In this document: in pieces, positions 24,718 to 33,388 of the stretch
How positions within the stretch are numbered: position 1 is the stretch's first letter
How the letters are laid out: every line of letters starts with the position of its first letter
NCBI GenBank assembly: GCA_041740935.1
Contig: JBGSLA010000091.1
Span: 1 to 48,030, forward strand
Length of the DNA stretch: 48,030 bases
Reading direction: 5' to 3'
Source of the DNA: JBGSLA01 sp041740935
GTDB taxonomy: Bacteria; Desulfobacterota; Desulfobaccia; Desulfobaccales; 0-14-0-80-60-11
The notes under the pieces: model-generated
Database searches by the model: none
What the model was told of the DNA's origin: nothing
The model's input: only the letters and a program-made list of their open reading frames with translations
Translations under genes and position numbers: made by a program

Positions 24718-26064
24718 ATGGTGGTGGATCTGGAAAAAATCATGGCCCGGATCAGGGAGAAGCGCCGCTCCTTCCAGGAATACAACTTTTCCCCCCAGGA
24801 AAGCGACGCGCTCAAAACCTTCTTCGATCTGGTCCAGGAATATGAGACCCTGGACAATTTTTACCGCATCGCCGTAGGGGTGATCAAAGAATTCCTTGAA
24901 CTGGATTCCCGCCTGTATCTGATTTCCCGGGAGGGGGCCCTGCAACTGGTGTGCGACAGCCTCCAGGGGGTTTACCCCGACAAACCCCCGGCCCCCGAGG
25001 CCATTCAGCTGAACAATCAGGCCTATTTCAACGAGCAATCCTGGGTGGCCCCCATCCGGGGCAACCTGCTGTTGGTGGACCGCCTGCCTTTTTACAGCAA
25101 AGACCAGGTCATCGGCCTGCTGGAAGTCTTTCCCCGGGAAAATATCACGGAGCGGCGGCGCTTTTTCCTGGAAAAATACATCAACCGTCTGGGCTACAAC
25201 CTGCACAACAAGATCATCTCCTGGCAGAATATCCAGCATATCCGCTTCATCAACGGCCTGGTGGCGGACATTGAACACAATATCATCCTGCCCAACATCA
25301 GCTTGAGCCTCTATCTCCGCAAGCTGAAAACCAAAATTAAGAGTCTCAAAACCATGGAATGCAGCTGCTTTCAGGCGGATTCACCTGAGGCGGCCAACCT
25401 CCATGACCTGGTGGCTGACATGGAGCAGGACTACCAGACCCTGGAGAGCCAATACCGGGGGGTGAGCCTGTTCATTGAGTCGCTGTTCCGGCCCTCCCAC
25501 TTCCAAAAGGGTCAGCTGGTGCTGATGCGGCGCACCACACGGGTGATGAGCGACATCATCCAGCCCCAGCTCAAGATGTATCTGCCCAAGTTTCAGGAGC
25601 GGGGGATCGACATCGATGTGAACTTAGGGGGAGTCCCCGACGAGGATTTTGTGCTGTCGGTGGACAAGGGGCTGATGGCCCAGGTGTACGCCAACCTTTT
25701 TTCCAACGCGGTGAAGTACACCCGCACCAACCACGAGGGGCGCAAGTATCTGTCCTTCGGCCGGGAGCAGCTCAAGGATTTTTTCGGCCCGGGCAAGGAC
25801 GGCATCAAGTTCAACGTCTTCACCACCGGTCCCCATATCCCCCCGGAGGACGTGCCCCGCATCTTCGAGGAGGGCTACCGGGGCTCCAATATCGAGGCGG
25901 AAGTGGGCACCGGCCGGGGCCTCTATTTCGTCCGCAATGTCATCGAGACCCACGGCGGCATGGTGGGCTATGAACCCACCCACGAAGGCAACAACTTCTA
26001 CTTTGTGCTTCCCCTGATCACCGGCCTCGAACCTCCCCTGGGAGTGGAACTGGCCGCCTCATAA
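24718..26064 (+). CDS. GAF-type histidine kinase-like protein with divergent ATP site
   Basis: A 448-residue cytoplasmic protein. The N-terminal third looks like a GAF sensor (about residues 35-170). A helix then carries an H-box-like histidine, H187 in DIEHNIILPN. The HATPase-like domain keeps the N box NLFSNAVKYT and a G2 box GTGRGLYFVRN. In the G1 box the usual DxGxGI is TTGPHIP: the adenine-binding Asp is Thr and the second Gly is His, and G2 has Arg for Leu. It may bind ATP poorly or act as a pseudokinase. No response regulator gene is nearby. A strong repeat precedes it. Confidence 0.8.
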   Translation: MVVDLEKIMARIREKRRSFQEYNFSPQESDALKTFFDLVQEYETLDNFYRIAVGVIKEFLELDSRLYLISREGALQLVCDSLQGVYPDKPPAPEAIQLNNQAYFNEQSWVAPIRGNLLLVDRLPFYSKDQVIGLLEVFPRENITERRRFFLEKYINRLGYNLHNKIISWQNIQHIRFINGLVADIEHNIILPNISLSLYLRKLKTKIKSLKTMECSCFQADSPEAANLHDLVADMEQDYQTLESQYRGVSLFIESLFRPSHFQKGQLVLMRRTTRVMSDIIQPQLKMYLPKFQERGIDIDVNLGGVPDEDFVLSVDKGLMAQVYANLFSNAVKYTRTNHEGRKYLSFGREQLKDFFGPGKDGIKFNVFTTGPHIPPEDVPRIFEEGYRGSNIEAEVGTGRGLYFVRNVIETHGGMVGYEPTHEGNNFYFVLPLITGLEPPLGVELAAS

Positions 26065-26177
26065 GGCGGTTTTCGGTTTACTGTTTTCGGTTTTCGGTAA
26101 AATTATCGGAAAAATCAGCAGATCAGACCCGTTGTTGCTGTAATTTCCATGAAAACTCGTCGCCAGAAAGCCCTCCC

Positions 26178-26375
26178 GTGACCATCCGCTATCTGGCCCA
26201 GGAACTCTACCGCCTCACCCAAAAGGTGGAGGAATTGGAGCGGCGCCTGGCCGCCCTGGGCGCCGGCCCGTCCCCGGAACGGGGACCCCTGGAAATCGAA
26301 CTTTTCCAGACCAAAAAAGAGCGGGATCACCTGCGGCACTTGCTGGAATCGAAGAAGAACAAGCCCCTGGTCTGA
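26178..26375 (+). CDS. small coiled-coil protein
   Basis: A 65-residue protein reading MTIRYLAQELYRLTQKVEEL, then ERRLAALG, with heptad-like Leu spacing and a basic C-terminus (KKERDHLRHLLESKKNKP). It starts with GTG at 26178. The composition strongly suggests a helical coiled coil, and I recall similar short proteins in deltaproteobacterial genomes, but no function is known. It stands alone after the kinase-like gene with 113 bp between them. Confidence 0.6.
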   Translation: MTIRYLAQELYRLTQKVEELERRLAALGAGPSPERGPLEIELFQTKKERDHLRHLLESKKNKPLV

Positions 26376-26500
26376 GTTGTTTTTAAAAAATTCCTCAGGC
26401 GGCTATATTTTGGTAGGGTGGCTGTCCCCGGCCGCCCAGGGTTCCGGCGGGCACGGAGGCCCGCCCCACCCCGATTTTTCACGGTTTTGGTCGACCCAAG

Positions 26501-26597
26501 GGCTCATGAGCGGCTGTCCTGTTATGAAAAGTTTTTCGTAGGGTGCGTCTTACGCACCAATTAATCAGGAAAAGCGGCGGGCGGTGCCCGCCCTACA
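26501..26597 (+). repeat. family A element and GTAGGGTGCG-type hairpins
   Basis: GGCTCATGAGCGGCTGTCCTG followed by ATGAAAAGTTTTT (26501-26537) is a family A copy with an extra four bases. Directly after it GTAGGGTGCGTCTTACGCAC (26538-26557) and GGCGGGCGGTGCCCGCC (26577-26593) repeat the modules seen at 14774-14872. Confidence 0.6.
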
Positions 26598-26627
26598 TAT
26601 CTGCTATCTGCTGACTACTGACTGCTC

Positions 26628-26900
26628 TTAACAGAGCCAGCAGCCCTTTTCCCGGATATCCTCATACCACCTGTGCATGAGTTGGGAGCGCTCTCCCTTC
26701 TGCATAAAAAGCAGCCGAATGACCTGGCTCATGTCGATGAAGCCGGCAAAAAAGGCGTATTTCACCAGGTTTTCCAGGTTCTCCGGGGAAAACTCCCGGG
26801 CGTGCTCCGGGACCCTCTCCCACATGTCTTCCCTCTGGATGATGTCCTTCACCAGGCGATAATGGGCCTGCTGCTCCTCCAGGGTGCTCGGGTTGGGCAT
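26628..26900 (-). CDS. small hypothetical protein
   Basis: A 90-residue helical, acidic-basic protein starting MPNPSTLEEQQAHYRLVKDI and ending GCWLC. It has many aromatic residues and a conserved-looking KYAFFAGFIDMSQVIRLLF segment. No family is recognised. The ATG at 26900 is used because the alternative start 21 bp upstream is a TTG. No strong ribosome site is visible. It sits between repeats and the FAD oxidoreductase gene. Confidence 0.6.
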   Translation of the reverse strand: MPNPSTLEEQQAHYRLVKDIIQREDMWERVPEHAREFSPENLENLVKYAFFAGFIDMSQVIRLLFMQKGERSQLMHRWYEDIREKGCWLC

Positions 26901-27038
26901 GGTGGCTGAAGCTATGAACAAGATATCGAAGTTTGGGCTTTTGGAGATCTCTCCCTGCCGGTCAGTTTAAGCGAGCCAAGCGACTGAAAAATCTCCCGGC
27001 CAGCCGTTTTTGCCGAAAACCGGAAACCGAAAACCCTC

Positions 27039-28490
27039 CTACACCCTGAAGGTCGCCCGCACCCGCCGGGCGGCCTTGCGGCCCTGGGCCAGCGCGGCCT
27101 CCACGCAGGGCAGGCCCTCCATGTCCGAGTTGGCCAGGATAAAACGTCCTTCCTGGGGGCTCACCCGGCCCTTTAAAAAATGAATAAAGCCGGGGTAGGG
27201 CACCACCTGGGCGTGGCCGAAGCGGTACAGCTGAATCTCCTCCACTTCCGTTTCAATCCCCGGAAAATGGCGGGCCACCGCGTTCAGGATCTCCTGTCCC
27301 TGGTCCTCCGGGGTTCGGCTGAGCAGCGCTTCCCTCCCCCCGGGGTAAGGCTGGGGGGCGAAGACTACCATCACCCGGGGGCTGCCCGGGGGCGCGCTGC
27401 GGGGCGTCAGGATAAAATCGGAGAAGGCCGGTTCCCCCACAACCCAGTTTTCAAAGCCCGGGGCCTCGAGGCTGAGTTTGCCGCACAGGGCCGCGACCAC
27501 GTAGCTGCTGTAGTGAAATTCCCCAAATATGTCCAGGTCCCAGCCGCAGTCCGGGGGCAGCAGGCGGCGGGCCGCGAACTTGCCGCAGGCCAGGATGACC
27601 ATGCCGGCCTCCAGCACCCAGGGGCGCTGGCCGGCTTCATCCCAAACCTGGAGGTGCACCGCGTCCGGCCGGTTGTGCAGGCCCACCACTGTCTGCCCCA
27701 GCCGCAGGCGGTTGTTTAAAGAAGCAGCCAGGGCCTGGACCAGGCGGGCGTTGCCTTCCGGGAATGAGCCGATCCGGGAGGTGGCAGAAAATTCCGCCAT
27801 GAGAAAATACATCCCCGCCCAGGCGGACACCGCGTCGGGTCCGGCCCCCAGGCAGGAGCGGCAGTAGGGCTCAAACAGGGCGGTGGCCTCCCGGGGGAGG
27901 CGCTCGATATTTTCCAGATAGTCCTGAAAGGAGCACTGGTCCCACACCGGACGGGTCAAAAAGGGCGTGGCCAGGGGGTCCCAACTGGCTTCGTACTGCT
28001 GCAGTTCGCCGGTGAACTTGAGAAGCTTTTCCCGCACCCCGGGGCTGAGGTCAAGGGAGCCGAGGCCCGCTGGGGAAAAGCAGTCCGGGCGCCAGCGGCC
28101 CTGGTGGAACAGGGCGCTGGCCGGGGGCGCCACCAGGGCCTCATCAACCACCAGACCCAGCTGCCGGTACCAGGCCAGGGTCTCCTGGTCCGCCGGATCG
28201 TGATAAAAATAGGCGGACCCGGCCGGATAGGGGATCCCTTGATAGGAGCCGGGCTGACAGACGCCGCCGGGCCGGCTGCCGGCTTCCAGCACCAGCACCT
28301 CCCGGTCCTGCAGGTCATAGGCCGCGGCCAGCCCCGAGAGGCCCGCGCCCACCACGGCCACTTCCACCCGGGCCTCCGGACGGTCGGGCCAGACCGTGGC
28401 TTTTTTGCCAGTTGATTGTAGATAATGGTGACATGAGTGAGGGGCGTCGCCGCCCCAGGACAGCACCTTGCATTTGTTCGTATCGGTCAT
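27039..28490 (-). CDS. FAD-dependent amine oxidase/protoporphyrinogen oxidase-like oxidoreductase
   Basis: The dinucleotide-binding motif VEVAVVGAGLSGLAAAYDL (GxGxxG at 48-53) binds FAD, and the partner segment VLVLEAGSRPGG follows. The C-terminal motif near ILANSDMEGLPCVEAALAQG fits the amine-oxidase fold used by PPOX, phytoene desaturase and related enzymes. An unusual 40-residue leader precedes the Rossmann motif. I chose the ATG at 28490 because GGAG lies 5 bp upstream; a GTG at 28496 overlaps the flavoprotein stop. The two genes are coupled by overlapping stop and start sequences, which suggests a shared redox pathway. The substrate is unknown. Confidence 0.85.
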   Translation of the reverse strand: MTDTNKCKVLSWGGDAPHSCHHYLQSTGKKATVWPDRPEARVEVAVVGAGLSGLAAAYDLQDREVLVLEAGSRPGGVCQPGSYQGIPYPAGSAYFYHDPADQETLAWYRQLGLVVDEALVAPPASALFHQGRWRPDCFSPAGLGSLDLSPGVREKLLKFTGELQQYEASWDPLATPFLTRPVWDQCSFQDYLENIERLPREATALFEPYCRSCLGAGPDAVSAWAGMYFLMAEFSATSRIGSFPEGNARLVQALAASLNNRLRLGQTVVGLHNRPDAVHLQVWDEAGQRPWVLEAGMVILACGKFAARRLLPPDCGWDLDIFGEFHYSSYVVAALCGKLSLEAPGFENWVVGEPAFSDFILTPRSAPPGSPRVMVVFAPQPYPGGREALLSRTPEDQGQEILNAVARHFPGIETEVEEIQLYRFGHAQVVPYPGFIHFLKGRVSPQEGRFILANSDMEGLPCVEAALAQGRKAARRVRATFRV

Positions 28491-28492
28491 GT

Positions 28493-29212
28493 TCACTCCG
28501 CAGGTTGGCCCGGCTGGGCCATTTTGGCAAAATGTTCGTTGGCCGCCCGGATCAACATTTGCCGGGGGGCCAGATCCCGGCTCAGGGCCGTCTGGGTTTC
28601 CGGCTCCACCCTGCCGGTGCGCACCAGTTCCTCGCCGGCCTGGGCCACCGCGGCCAGGACCTTCGCTACCGGGGAGGCCAGCTCCGGAGCATCCATGAAC
28701 TCTGAGGAATGGCGGTAAATCTCCGCGATCAGGCTATGGCCGAAAATCATTTTGAGGTTGAGGGACAGGGCCTGAAAATTCTCCATTTCGGGAAAGGCGC
28801 ACACGCACAGAGCGACGATGCGGGGGCTCTGGGGCGCCCGCAGGGGGTGTCCGGTCCGGGCGCCCTGGTCTACAAACTCCGGCGATATCATGGGGAGCGT
28901 CCGTTCGATGAAGGCCTTCATCCGGGCGTTGAGGTTGTAGTGGTACAGGGGCGAGGCCAACACCGCCACCTCCGCTCCCAGAAAGCGGTCATAGAGCTCC
29001 CCGGTCATATCGTCGTCCTGGATGCAGCGTCCCGGGGTCTTGAACCAACAGCCGAAACAGCCCAGGCAGTGCCGGATGCGGTAGTTGCGCAGATACAGGG
29101 TTTCGGCCTCGGCCCCGGCCCGGCGCGCCCCTTCCAGGAATTTTTGCAGCACCAGTTCGGTTTTGCTTTCCTCGTGGCCCCGGGGACTGCTGTTGAAAGC
29201 CAAAATTTTCAT
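28493..29212 (-). CDS. iron-sulfur flavoprotein (FMN reductase-like)
   Basis: A 239-residue flavodoxin-fold protein with an N-terminal FMN loop (NSSPRGHEES). A cysteine cluster, C49-x2-C52-x2-C55-x7-C63, matches the CX2CX2CX4-7C iron-sulfur motif of Isf-type proteins of anaerobes. Such proteins reduce oxygen, peroxide or other acceptors with reduced ferredoxin or similar. SPLYHYNLNARMKAF is typical of the family. It is upstream of, and coupled to, the FAD oxidoreductase. The physiological partner is not known. Confidence 0.88.
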   Translation of the reverse strand: MKILAFNSSPRGHEESKTELVLQKFLEGARRAGAEAETLYLRNYRIRHCLGCFGCWFKTPGRCIQDDDMTGELYDRFLGAEVAVLASPLYHYNLNARMKAFIERTLPMISPEFVDQGARTGHPLRAPQSPRIVALCVCAFPEMENFQALSLNLKMIFGHSLIAEIYRHSSEFMDAPELASPVAKVLAAVAQAGEELVRTGRVEPETQTALSRDLAPRQMLIRAANEHFAKMAQPGQPAE

Positions 29213-29306
29213 AACATTTCCTTAATCATTGTATTTTATGCAGTCGGAACCTGTTTCATGAGGGGAGATTAACTTCTTCTCACCCACCAACATCCCCTCA
29301 GGCCGG

Positions 29307-30185
29307 TCAATAACTCCACTGCAGACTCACCATCGCGCCCCCGGACGCGGGTTGCACCCTGACCCAGATATTGGGGTCGTTGGGGCCGATGAAGGCATCG
29401 TTTAAAAATCTGCCGATGAAATTGCCCAGCGCCGCGCCCAGCAGGACGTCGGAGGGATAGTGATAATTGCCCTCCAGGCGGGCCCAGGAGGCCCCGCCCA
29501 CCAGGGTGGCCAGCCCGCCCCGCAGGGCAAGGCGCGACCATCTGGGAATATGCAGATAATCCAGGTTGCGGGAGGCCAGGCTGCCGTAGACCGCGGCCAG
29601 GGAAGAGGTGCTGGAAGGCAGGCTGCGGCGGTTGCTGCCGTCCGGCCGGGGCCGTTGGGTGGCGTCTTTTAAACCTTCGGTGCTCAATTTGGTCAAAGCC
29701 GCGGCACCGGCCCCCACCCCAAACCCCTTGAGTTTGGCCCAGACCCATTCCCCCGGCTTATCCCCGCCGGGCGCGGCCAGCCCGGTTATGACATAGGCCC
29801 CGAGCAAGGCGTTCACCAGATAATCCGAGGCCTCGTCGGCGCCCTGGCGGGAGCCGAAAATCGGTTGGTTTTTGGTGGCCCAACGGGTCAGGTTGCGGTC
29901 CCAAGCGTCGATCTGAAAGACCAGGGCCCCCGCGGCCGGCGCCCAGGTGCCCGGGTCCAGGAGAGCGTTTCTGGCGGCCCGTTTGAGGCGCTCGCCGCCG
30001 GGGAACAGCCTGACGTCACCCCCCCAGCGGCGTCCGTCCGGCAGGGTGCCGCAGCCTCCGCCGAGCCAGATGAGGCTCAGGAGGATCAAGGCCGCGCTGA
30101 GCCATTTTTCACCAAAAAATCTAAACTTCAAAGCCTCAGGCTGCCGTGAACCTGAAGAACGAGGCCGGAGGCCCTGGGAGTCCAT
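29307..30185 (-). CDS. PAP2-like membrane-associated phosphatase, atypical active site
   Basis: The PAP2 superfamily motifs appear in order: KDATQRPRPD, then SLPSSTSSLAAV where PSGH is expected, then RLEGNYHYPSD (R-x5-H-x3-D). The histidine of the middle motif is replaced by Thr, so catalysis may be impaired or use another residue. A lipobox-like LIWLGGGC within a hydrophobic N-terminus suggests a lipoprotein. The first 18 residues may not be translated: a TTG at 30131 would give a cleaner signal peptide. It lies 8 bp downstream of larB. The substrate is unknown. Confidence 0.8.
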   Translation of the reverse strand: MDSQGLRPRSSGSRQPEALKFRFFGEKWLSAALILLSLIWLGGGCGTLPDGRRWGGDVRLFPGGERLKRAARNALLDPGTWAPAAGALVFQIDAWDRNLTRWATKNQPIFGSRQGADEASDYLVNALLGAYVITGLAAPGGDKPGEWVWAKLKGFGVGAGAAALTKLSTEGLKDATQRPRPDGSNRRSLPSSTSSLAAVYGSLASRNLDYLHIPRWSRLALRGGLATLVGGASWARLEGNYHYPSDVLLGAALGNFIGRFLNDAFIGPNDPNIWVRVQPASGGAMVSLQWSY

Positions 30186-30193
30186 GCCCCTGG

Positions 30194-30946
30194 TTAATCC
30201 TGCCGATTGATCAGGGCCGCCAGGTAGCCGGCCCCGAAGCCGTTGTCAATGTTCACCACCCCCACGCCGTTGGCGCAGGAGTTGAGCATGGCCAGCAAAG
30301 CCGCCAGCCCCCCGAAGGCCGCGCCGTAGCCCACGCTGGTGGGCACCGCGATGACCGGGCGCTCCACCAGACCCCCCACCACGCTGGGCAGGGCCCCCTC
30401 CATGCCCGCCACCACCACGAACACCGCGGCCTGGGCGAAGAGCTGCTGATGGGCCAACAGACGGTGCAGGCCCGCCACCCCGCAGTCATACAGGGTTTCC
30501 ACCCGATTGCCCATGATGCGGGCGGTCAGCGCGGCCTCCTCAGCCACCGGCAGGTCCGAGGTCCCCGCGGAAATGACCACAATGACCCCCCGGCCCCGGT
30601 CGGGCACTTCGCCCCGGCTCAGGGTGAGGGCCTGGGAGAGCGGATGATAGCGGGCCTCGGGAAAATCGGCCAGCAAAACCTCAGCCTTGTCCGGGGCCAG
30701 CCGGGTCACCAGGATGTGGTCGGACCCGGCGGCCAGGGAGCTGAGGATGCCCCGGAGTTGGCCGACGTCCTTCCCTGGCGCGAAAATCACCTCCGGAAAG
30801 CCCTGGCGCAAAGCCCGGTGATGGTCCACCCGGGCGAAGCCCAGATTTTCAAAGGGCAAATGACGCAGGCGCTCCAGGGCCTGAGCCGGGCTTACGCGGC
30901 CGGCTTGCACCTCTTCCAGGAGTTGTTCGAGAATTTTGACATCCAT
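30194..30946 (-). CDS. larB: LarB, nickel pincer cofactor biosynthesis
   Basis: A PurE-like (AIR carboxylase-like) protein of 250 residues. LarB carboxylates and hydrolyses nicotinic acid adenine dinucleotide, the first step of the nickel pincer nucleotide used by lactate racemase and related racemases. Typical segments are VVISAGTSDLPVAEEAA, LYDCGVAGLHRLL, VVAGMEGALPSVVGGL and PTSVGYGAAFGGLAALL. LarC and LarE are not in the window. No good ribosome site is seen before the ATG. The PAP2-like gene follows by 8 bp, although a functional link is not apparent. Confidence 0.92.
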   Translation of the reverse strand: MDVKILEQLLEEVQAGRVSPAQALERLRHLPFENLGFARVDHHRALRQGFPEVIFAPGKDVGQLRGILSSLAAGSDHILVTRLAPDKAEVLLADFPEARYHPLSQALTLSRGEVPDRGRGVIVVISAGTSDLPVAEEAALTARIMGNRVETLYDCGVAGLHRLLAHQQLFAQAAVFVVVAGMEGALPSVVGGLVERPVIAVPTSVGYGAAFGGLAALLAMLNSCANGVGVVNIDNGFGAGYLAALINRQD

Positions 30947-31072
30947 GGGAGTTACCGGTGATTCCGGAGAATTATATCCTGTGGTTCATCCCAGGGGAAT
31001 TCTTAACAACAAAGAATCATATCTTTTCAGGAATTTTTCCTTTGGCTCTCCGGCCAGCTTTGCCTGTGACCG

Positions 31073-32209
31073 TTATTCCTCGAGGGGCGTCAACAGGCCC
31101 TCCCGGCTGAGTCTGTAGCGGCGGCCCTGCCAGTCCACCTCATTTCCCAGGAAGCTCGACAGCCACAGACCGAAGGACAAGAGGTCCTTCAGGGGCAAAA
31201 GCAGGAGCGCCGGGAGAGGCAGGGCGCCCCTGAGGCACAGCCTCTCCGAGAACCAGGCCAGACCCAGGCGCAGGGCCAGGGCCGCGGCCGCCAGGCCCCA
31301 GGCCCAGGGAGCCCCGCCGCTGAGCAAGGCCACCAGGAGGCTCAGGACCAGGGCGTGGGTGATGCCGTAGGCCAGGTAGCCCCGGGGGCGGCACACCCGG
31401 TAGGTGCGGGTCCAGCGCCGCTGATGGGCCAGATAATCCCCGAAACTCAGGCGGGGGTTTACCGTTTCCACCACATAGGGCATGAGGCCCACCGTGAACC
31501 CGGCTTCACGAATGCGCCGGCCCAACTGGTAGTCATCCGCCAGATAATCCGCCAGGGGGGCGAAGCCGCCGATGCGGTTTAAGGCCGTGCGGCTGAAGGC
31601 CATGGCCCCGCCCAGGGCGAAGCGGATGCCCTCCAGGCCCTGGGCCGCGGCCACCGAGGGGATGAAATCGGCGCTGATGGTCAGGGCTTCCAGCACGGAG
31701 CCCAGGGACCCTCTGCGGCCGGCCCGGTAGGGGCAGGAGACCAGGCCCGGGGCGGGGTCCCGGAAAGCCCCCGCCACCCGGCCTAAAAAGTCGGGGCCCA
31801 CCTTGACGTCCTGGTCGGCCACCACCAACAGATCATAGCGGGCATGGGGCTCAAGCTGGCGCAGGGTGCTGACCTTGGGATTATGCCCCAGGGACTCGGG
31901 GCACACTCTCACCTCTACCCGGCCGGGGGGCGCGGTGCGGCGCAATTCCTCCAGGAGCGGCGCCGCCGGGTCGGTGGCCTGGGCCACCCCGAAGATTACC
32001 TGATAGGAATCATAATCCTGGCGGAGAAAACTCTCCAGACACTCCCGGGTCCCCGGCGCCAGGCCTTTGACGGGTTTGAACACGGTGATGCCGGGAGCTT
32101 TCTCCCTGACGGGTGCGGGGGGCGCCTGACCAAAAAAGCGCGCCAGCCAGAACAGGGCCAGGATCTGATAGGCCAGGGCCGCCGCCAAGAGCAGAAGGAG
32201 AGCGATCAT
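31073..32209 (-). CDS. HpnI-like family 2 glycosyltransferase
   Basis: A membrane glycosyltransferase with an N-terminal anchor and a cytoplasmic GT-A domain, then two or three C-terminal membrane segments. VADQDVKVGPDFL carries the acidic motif and HQRRWTRTYR the (Q/R)xxRW motif of ceramide glucosyltransferase-like enzymes. The start of the domain, ITVFKPVKGLAPG, resembles HpnI, which adds N-acetylglucosamine to bacteriohopanetetrol. A ceramide-type or other lipid acceptor remains possible because no hopanoid gene is next to it. It ends about 130 bp before larB. Confidence 0.82.
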   Translation of the reverse strand: MIALLLLLAAALAYQILALFWLARFFGQAPPAPVREKAPGITVFKPVKGLAPGTRECLESFLRQDYDSYQVIFGVAQATDPAAPLLEELRRTAPPGRVEVRVCPESLGHNPKVSTLRQLEPHARYDLLVVADQDVKVGPDFLGRVAGAFRDPAPGLVSCPYRAGRRGSLGSVLEALTISADFIPSVAAAQGLEGIRFALGGAMAFSRTALNRIGGFAPLADYLADDYQLGRRIREAGFTVGLMPYVVETVNPRLSFGDYLAHQRRWTRTYRVCRPRGYLAYGITHALVLSLLVALLSGGAPWAWGLAAAALALRLGLAWFSERLCLRGALPLPALLLLPLKDLLSFGLWLSSFLGNEVDWQGRRYRLSREGLLTPLEE

Positions 32210-32380
32210 AGAAGGGGTTTTTCTTTATAATATCGTGAGATGGCCCGATAACAAGAAAGGAGAGGCGCCGAAGGAATTGGCCCTCCGCCTTACGGGCCGC
32301 CGCTGTCTAAGGGTGTATCATGAAAACCCCCCAAGCGGTAGGCCTGGGCCGCGCCCCGGCGCAACCCGGCGAGGTTTGTC

Positions 32381-33094
32381 ATGTCCCTGGAAGCAGTCAT
32401 TTTTGATCTTTATGGCACCCTGGTGGATATCTGGACGGACGAAGCCGACCCCTTCGTGTATCAGACCTTATCCAGGTTTCTGCGGTATTATGGCATTTCT
32501 TTCGAGCCGGATGAATTGGCCGCCCGCTATCAGGAAAGCGCCGCTGCCCAGAAGATGGAGCGAGCCTGCCTGCATGCCGAAATCGACGTGTTTCTGGTGT
32601 TCGAGGAGATCTTGGCGGAGGGCCTCAAGAAAACCCCCGAGCGGGCCCTGGTCATCTGGCTGGCCCGTCTGTTCCGCTCTCTCACCATCAACACCCTGGG
32701 GCTCTTCACCGACACCCTGCCGGCCCTGGAGATGTTGGCGCCCCGTTATCGCCTGGGTGTGGTCAGCGACGCCCAATGGGTCTTCAGCGAACCGGAAATC
32801 CGCTTTCTGGGGCTGGAAAAATTTCTGGAGACCGTGGTGCTGTCGTCCCGCTATTTCATCTGCAAGCCCTCGCCGCTGATTTACTCCCATGCCCTGAGGG
32901 CCATGAAGCTGGAGCCTTCCCAGGCCCTGTATGTGGGCAACGACGCCAACCGGGATGTGGCCGGCCCCCAGGCCATCGGCATGCCGGTGGCCCTGATCCT
33001 CAGACAGGGCTGGCCTCCCCCGCCCCCCGAGGTGCCGGCGATCAGGAGCCTGGAGGAGATTGCCGGGCTTATTTCCTCCCATTTTCATGACTGA
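32381..33094 (+). CDS. HAD-superfamily hydrolase
   Basis: The four HAD motifs are visible: I, IFDLYGTLVD with nucleophile D9 (Tyr replaces the usual second Asp, giving DLYGT); II, VVSDAQ; III, the Lys in CKPSPLI; and IV, YVGNDANRDVAGP. A helical cap follows motif I. Such proteins hydrolyse small phosphate or haloacid substrates; the substrate is unknown. The change at position 11 is common in haloacid dehalogenase-type members, so phosphatase activity is not certain. A GAGG ribosome site precedes the ATG. No operon partner is seen. Confidence 0.88.
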   Translation: MSLEAVIFDLYGTLVDIWTDEADPFVYQTLSRFLRYYGISFEPDELAARYQESAAAQKMERACLHAEIDVFLVFEEILAEGLKKTPERALVIWLARLFRSLTINTLGLFTDTLPALEMLAPRYRLGVVSDAQWVFSEPEIRFLGLEKFLETVVLSSRYFICKPSPLIYSHALRAMKLEPSQALYVGNDANRDVAGPQAIGMPVALILRQGWPPPPPEVPAIRSLEEIAGLISSHFHD

Positions 33095-33134
33095 AAGCGG
33101 CTGGCGTTCGGAGAACAATTTTCTGCTTCGAGAA

Positions 33135-33175
33135 GTTCAAAGTTCAAGGTTTAAGGTTCAAAGTTTAAGGTTAAC
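33135..33175 (+). repeat. short GTTCAAAGTTCAAGGTT-type tandem repeat
   Basis: Variants of the words GTTCAA, AGTTCAAGGTT and TTTAAGGTT follow each other for about 40 bp. It is low-complexity sequence in the gap after the HAD gene, with no coding potential. Confidence 0.6.
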
Positions 33176-33203
33176 ACATTGATTCAAACAACTTTTCCTA
33201 ATT

Positions 33204-33365
33204 TATGGGTGATCGTTAGCTCATGAATGACTGCCTGGAAAAGTTCTCCTGGGCACCGCCCACCAACCACCCGGTGGCACAGGTTTGCAACCTGTGCCTG
33301 CACAGGCTCGACGCCTGGGCCACCGGGGTTTTCCTGTGTTTGAAAGAGCCTGGGCCTCAGGAGCG
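33204..33365 (+). repeat. family A element and paired-hairpin module
   Basis: A family A variant runs from ATTTATGGGTGATCG through TTAGCTCATGAATGACTGCC to TGGAAAAGTT (33203-33244). A paired-hairpin module follows at 33271-33325 with CACAGGTTTGCAACCTGTG and a degenerate CACAGGCTCGACGCCTGGGC. A further degenerate A-like end is at 33347-33370. The remaining bases up to the cdd stop hold nothing recognised. Confidence 0.55.
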
Positions 33366-33388
33366 ACTGCCGGGCCTGGGTCAAAAGG

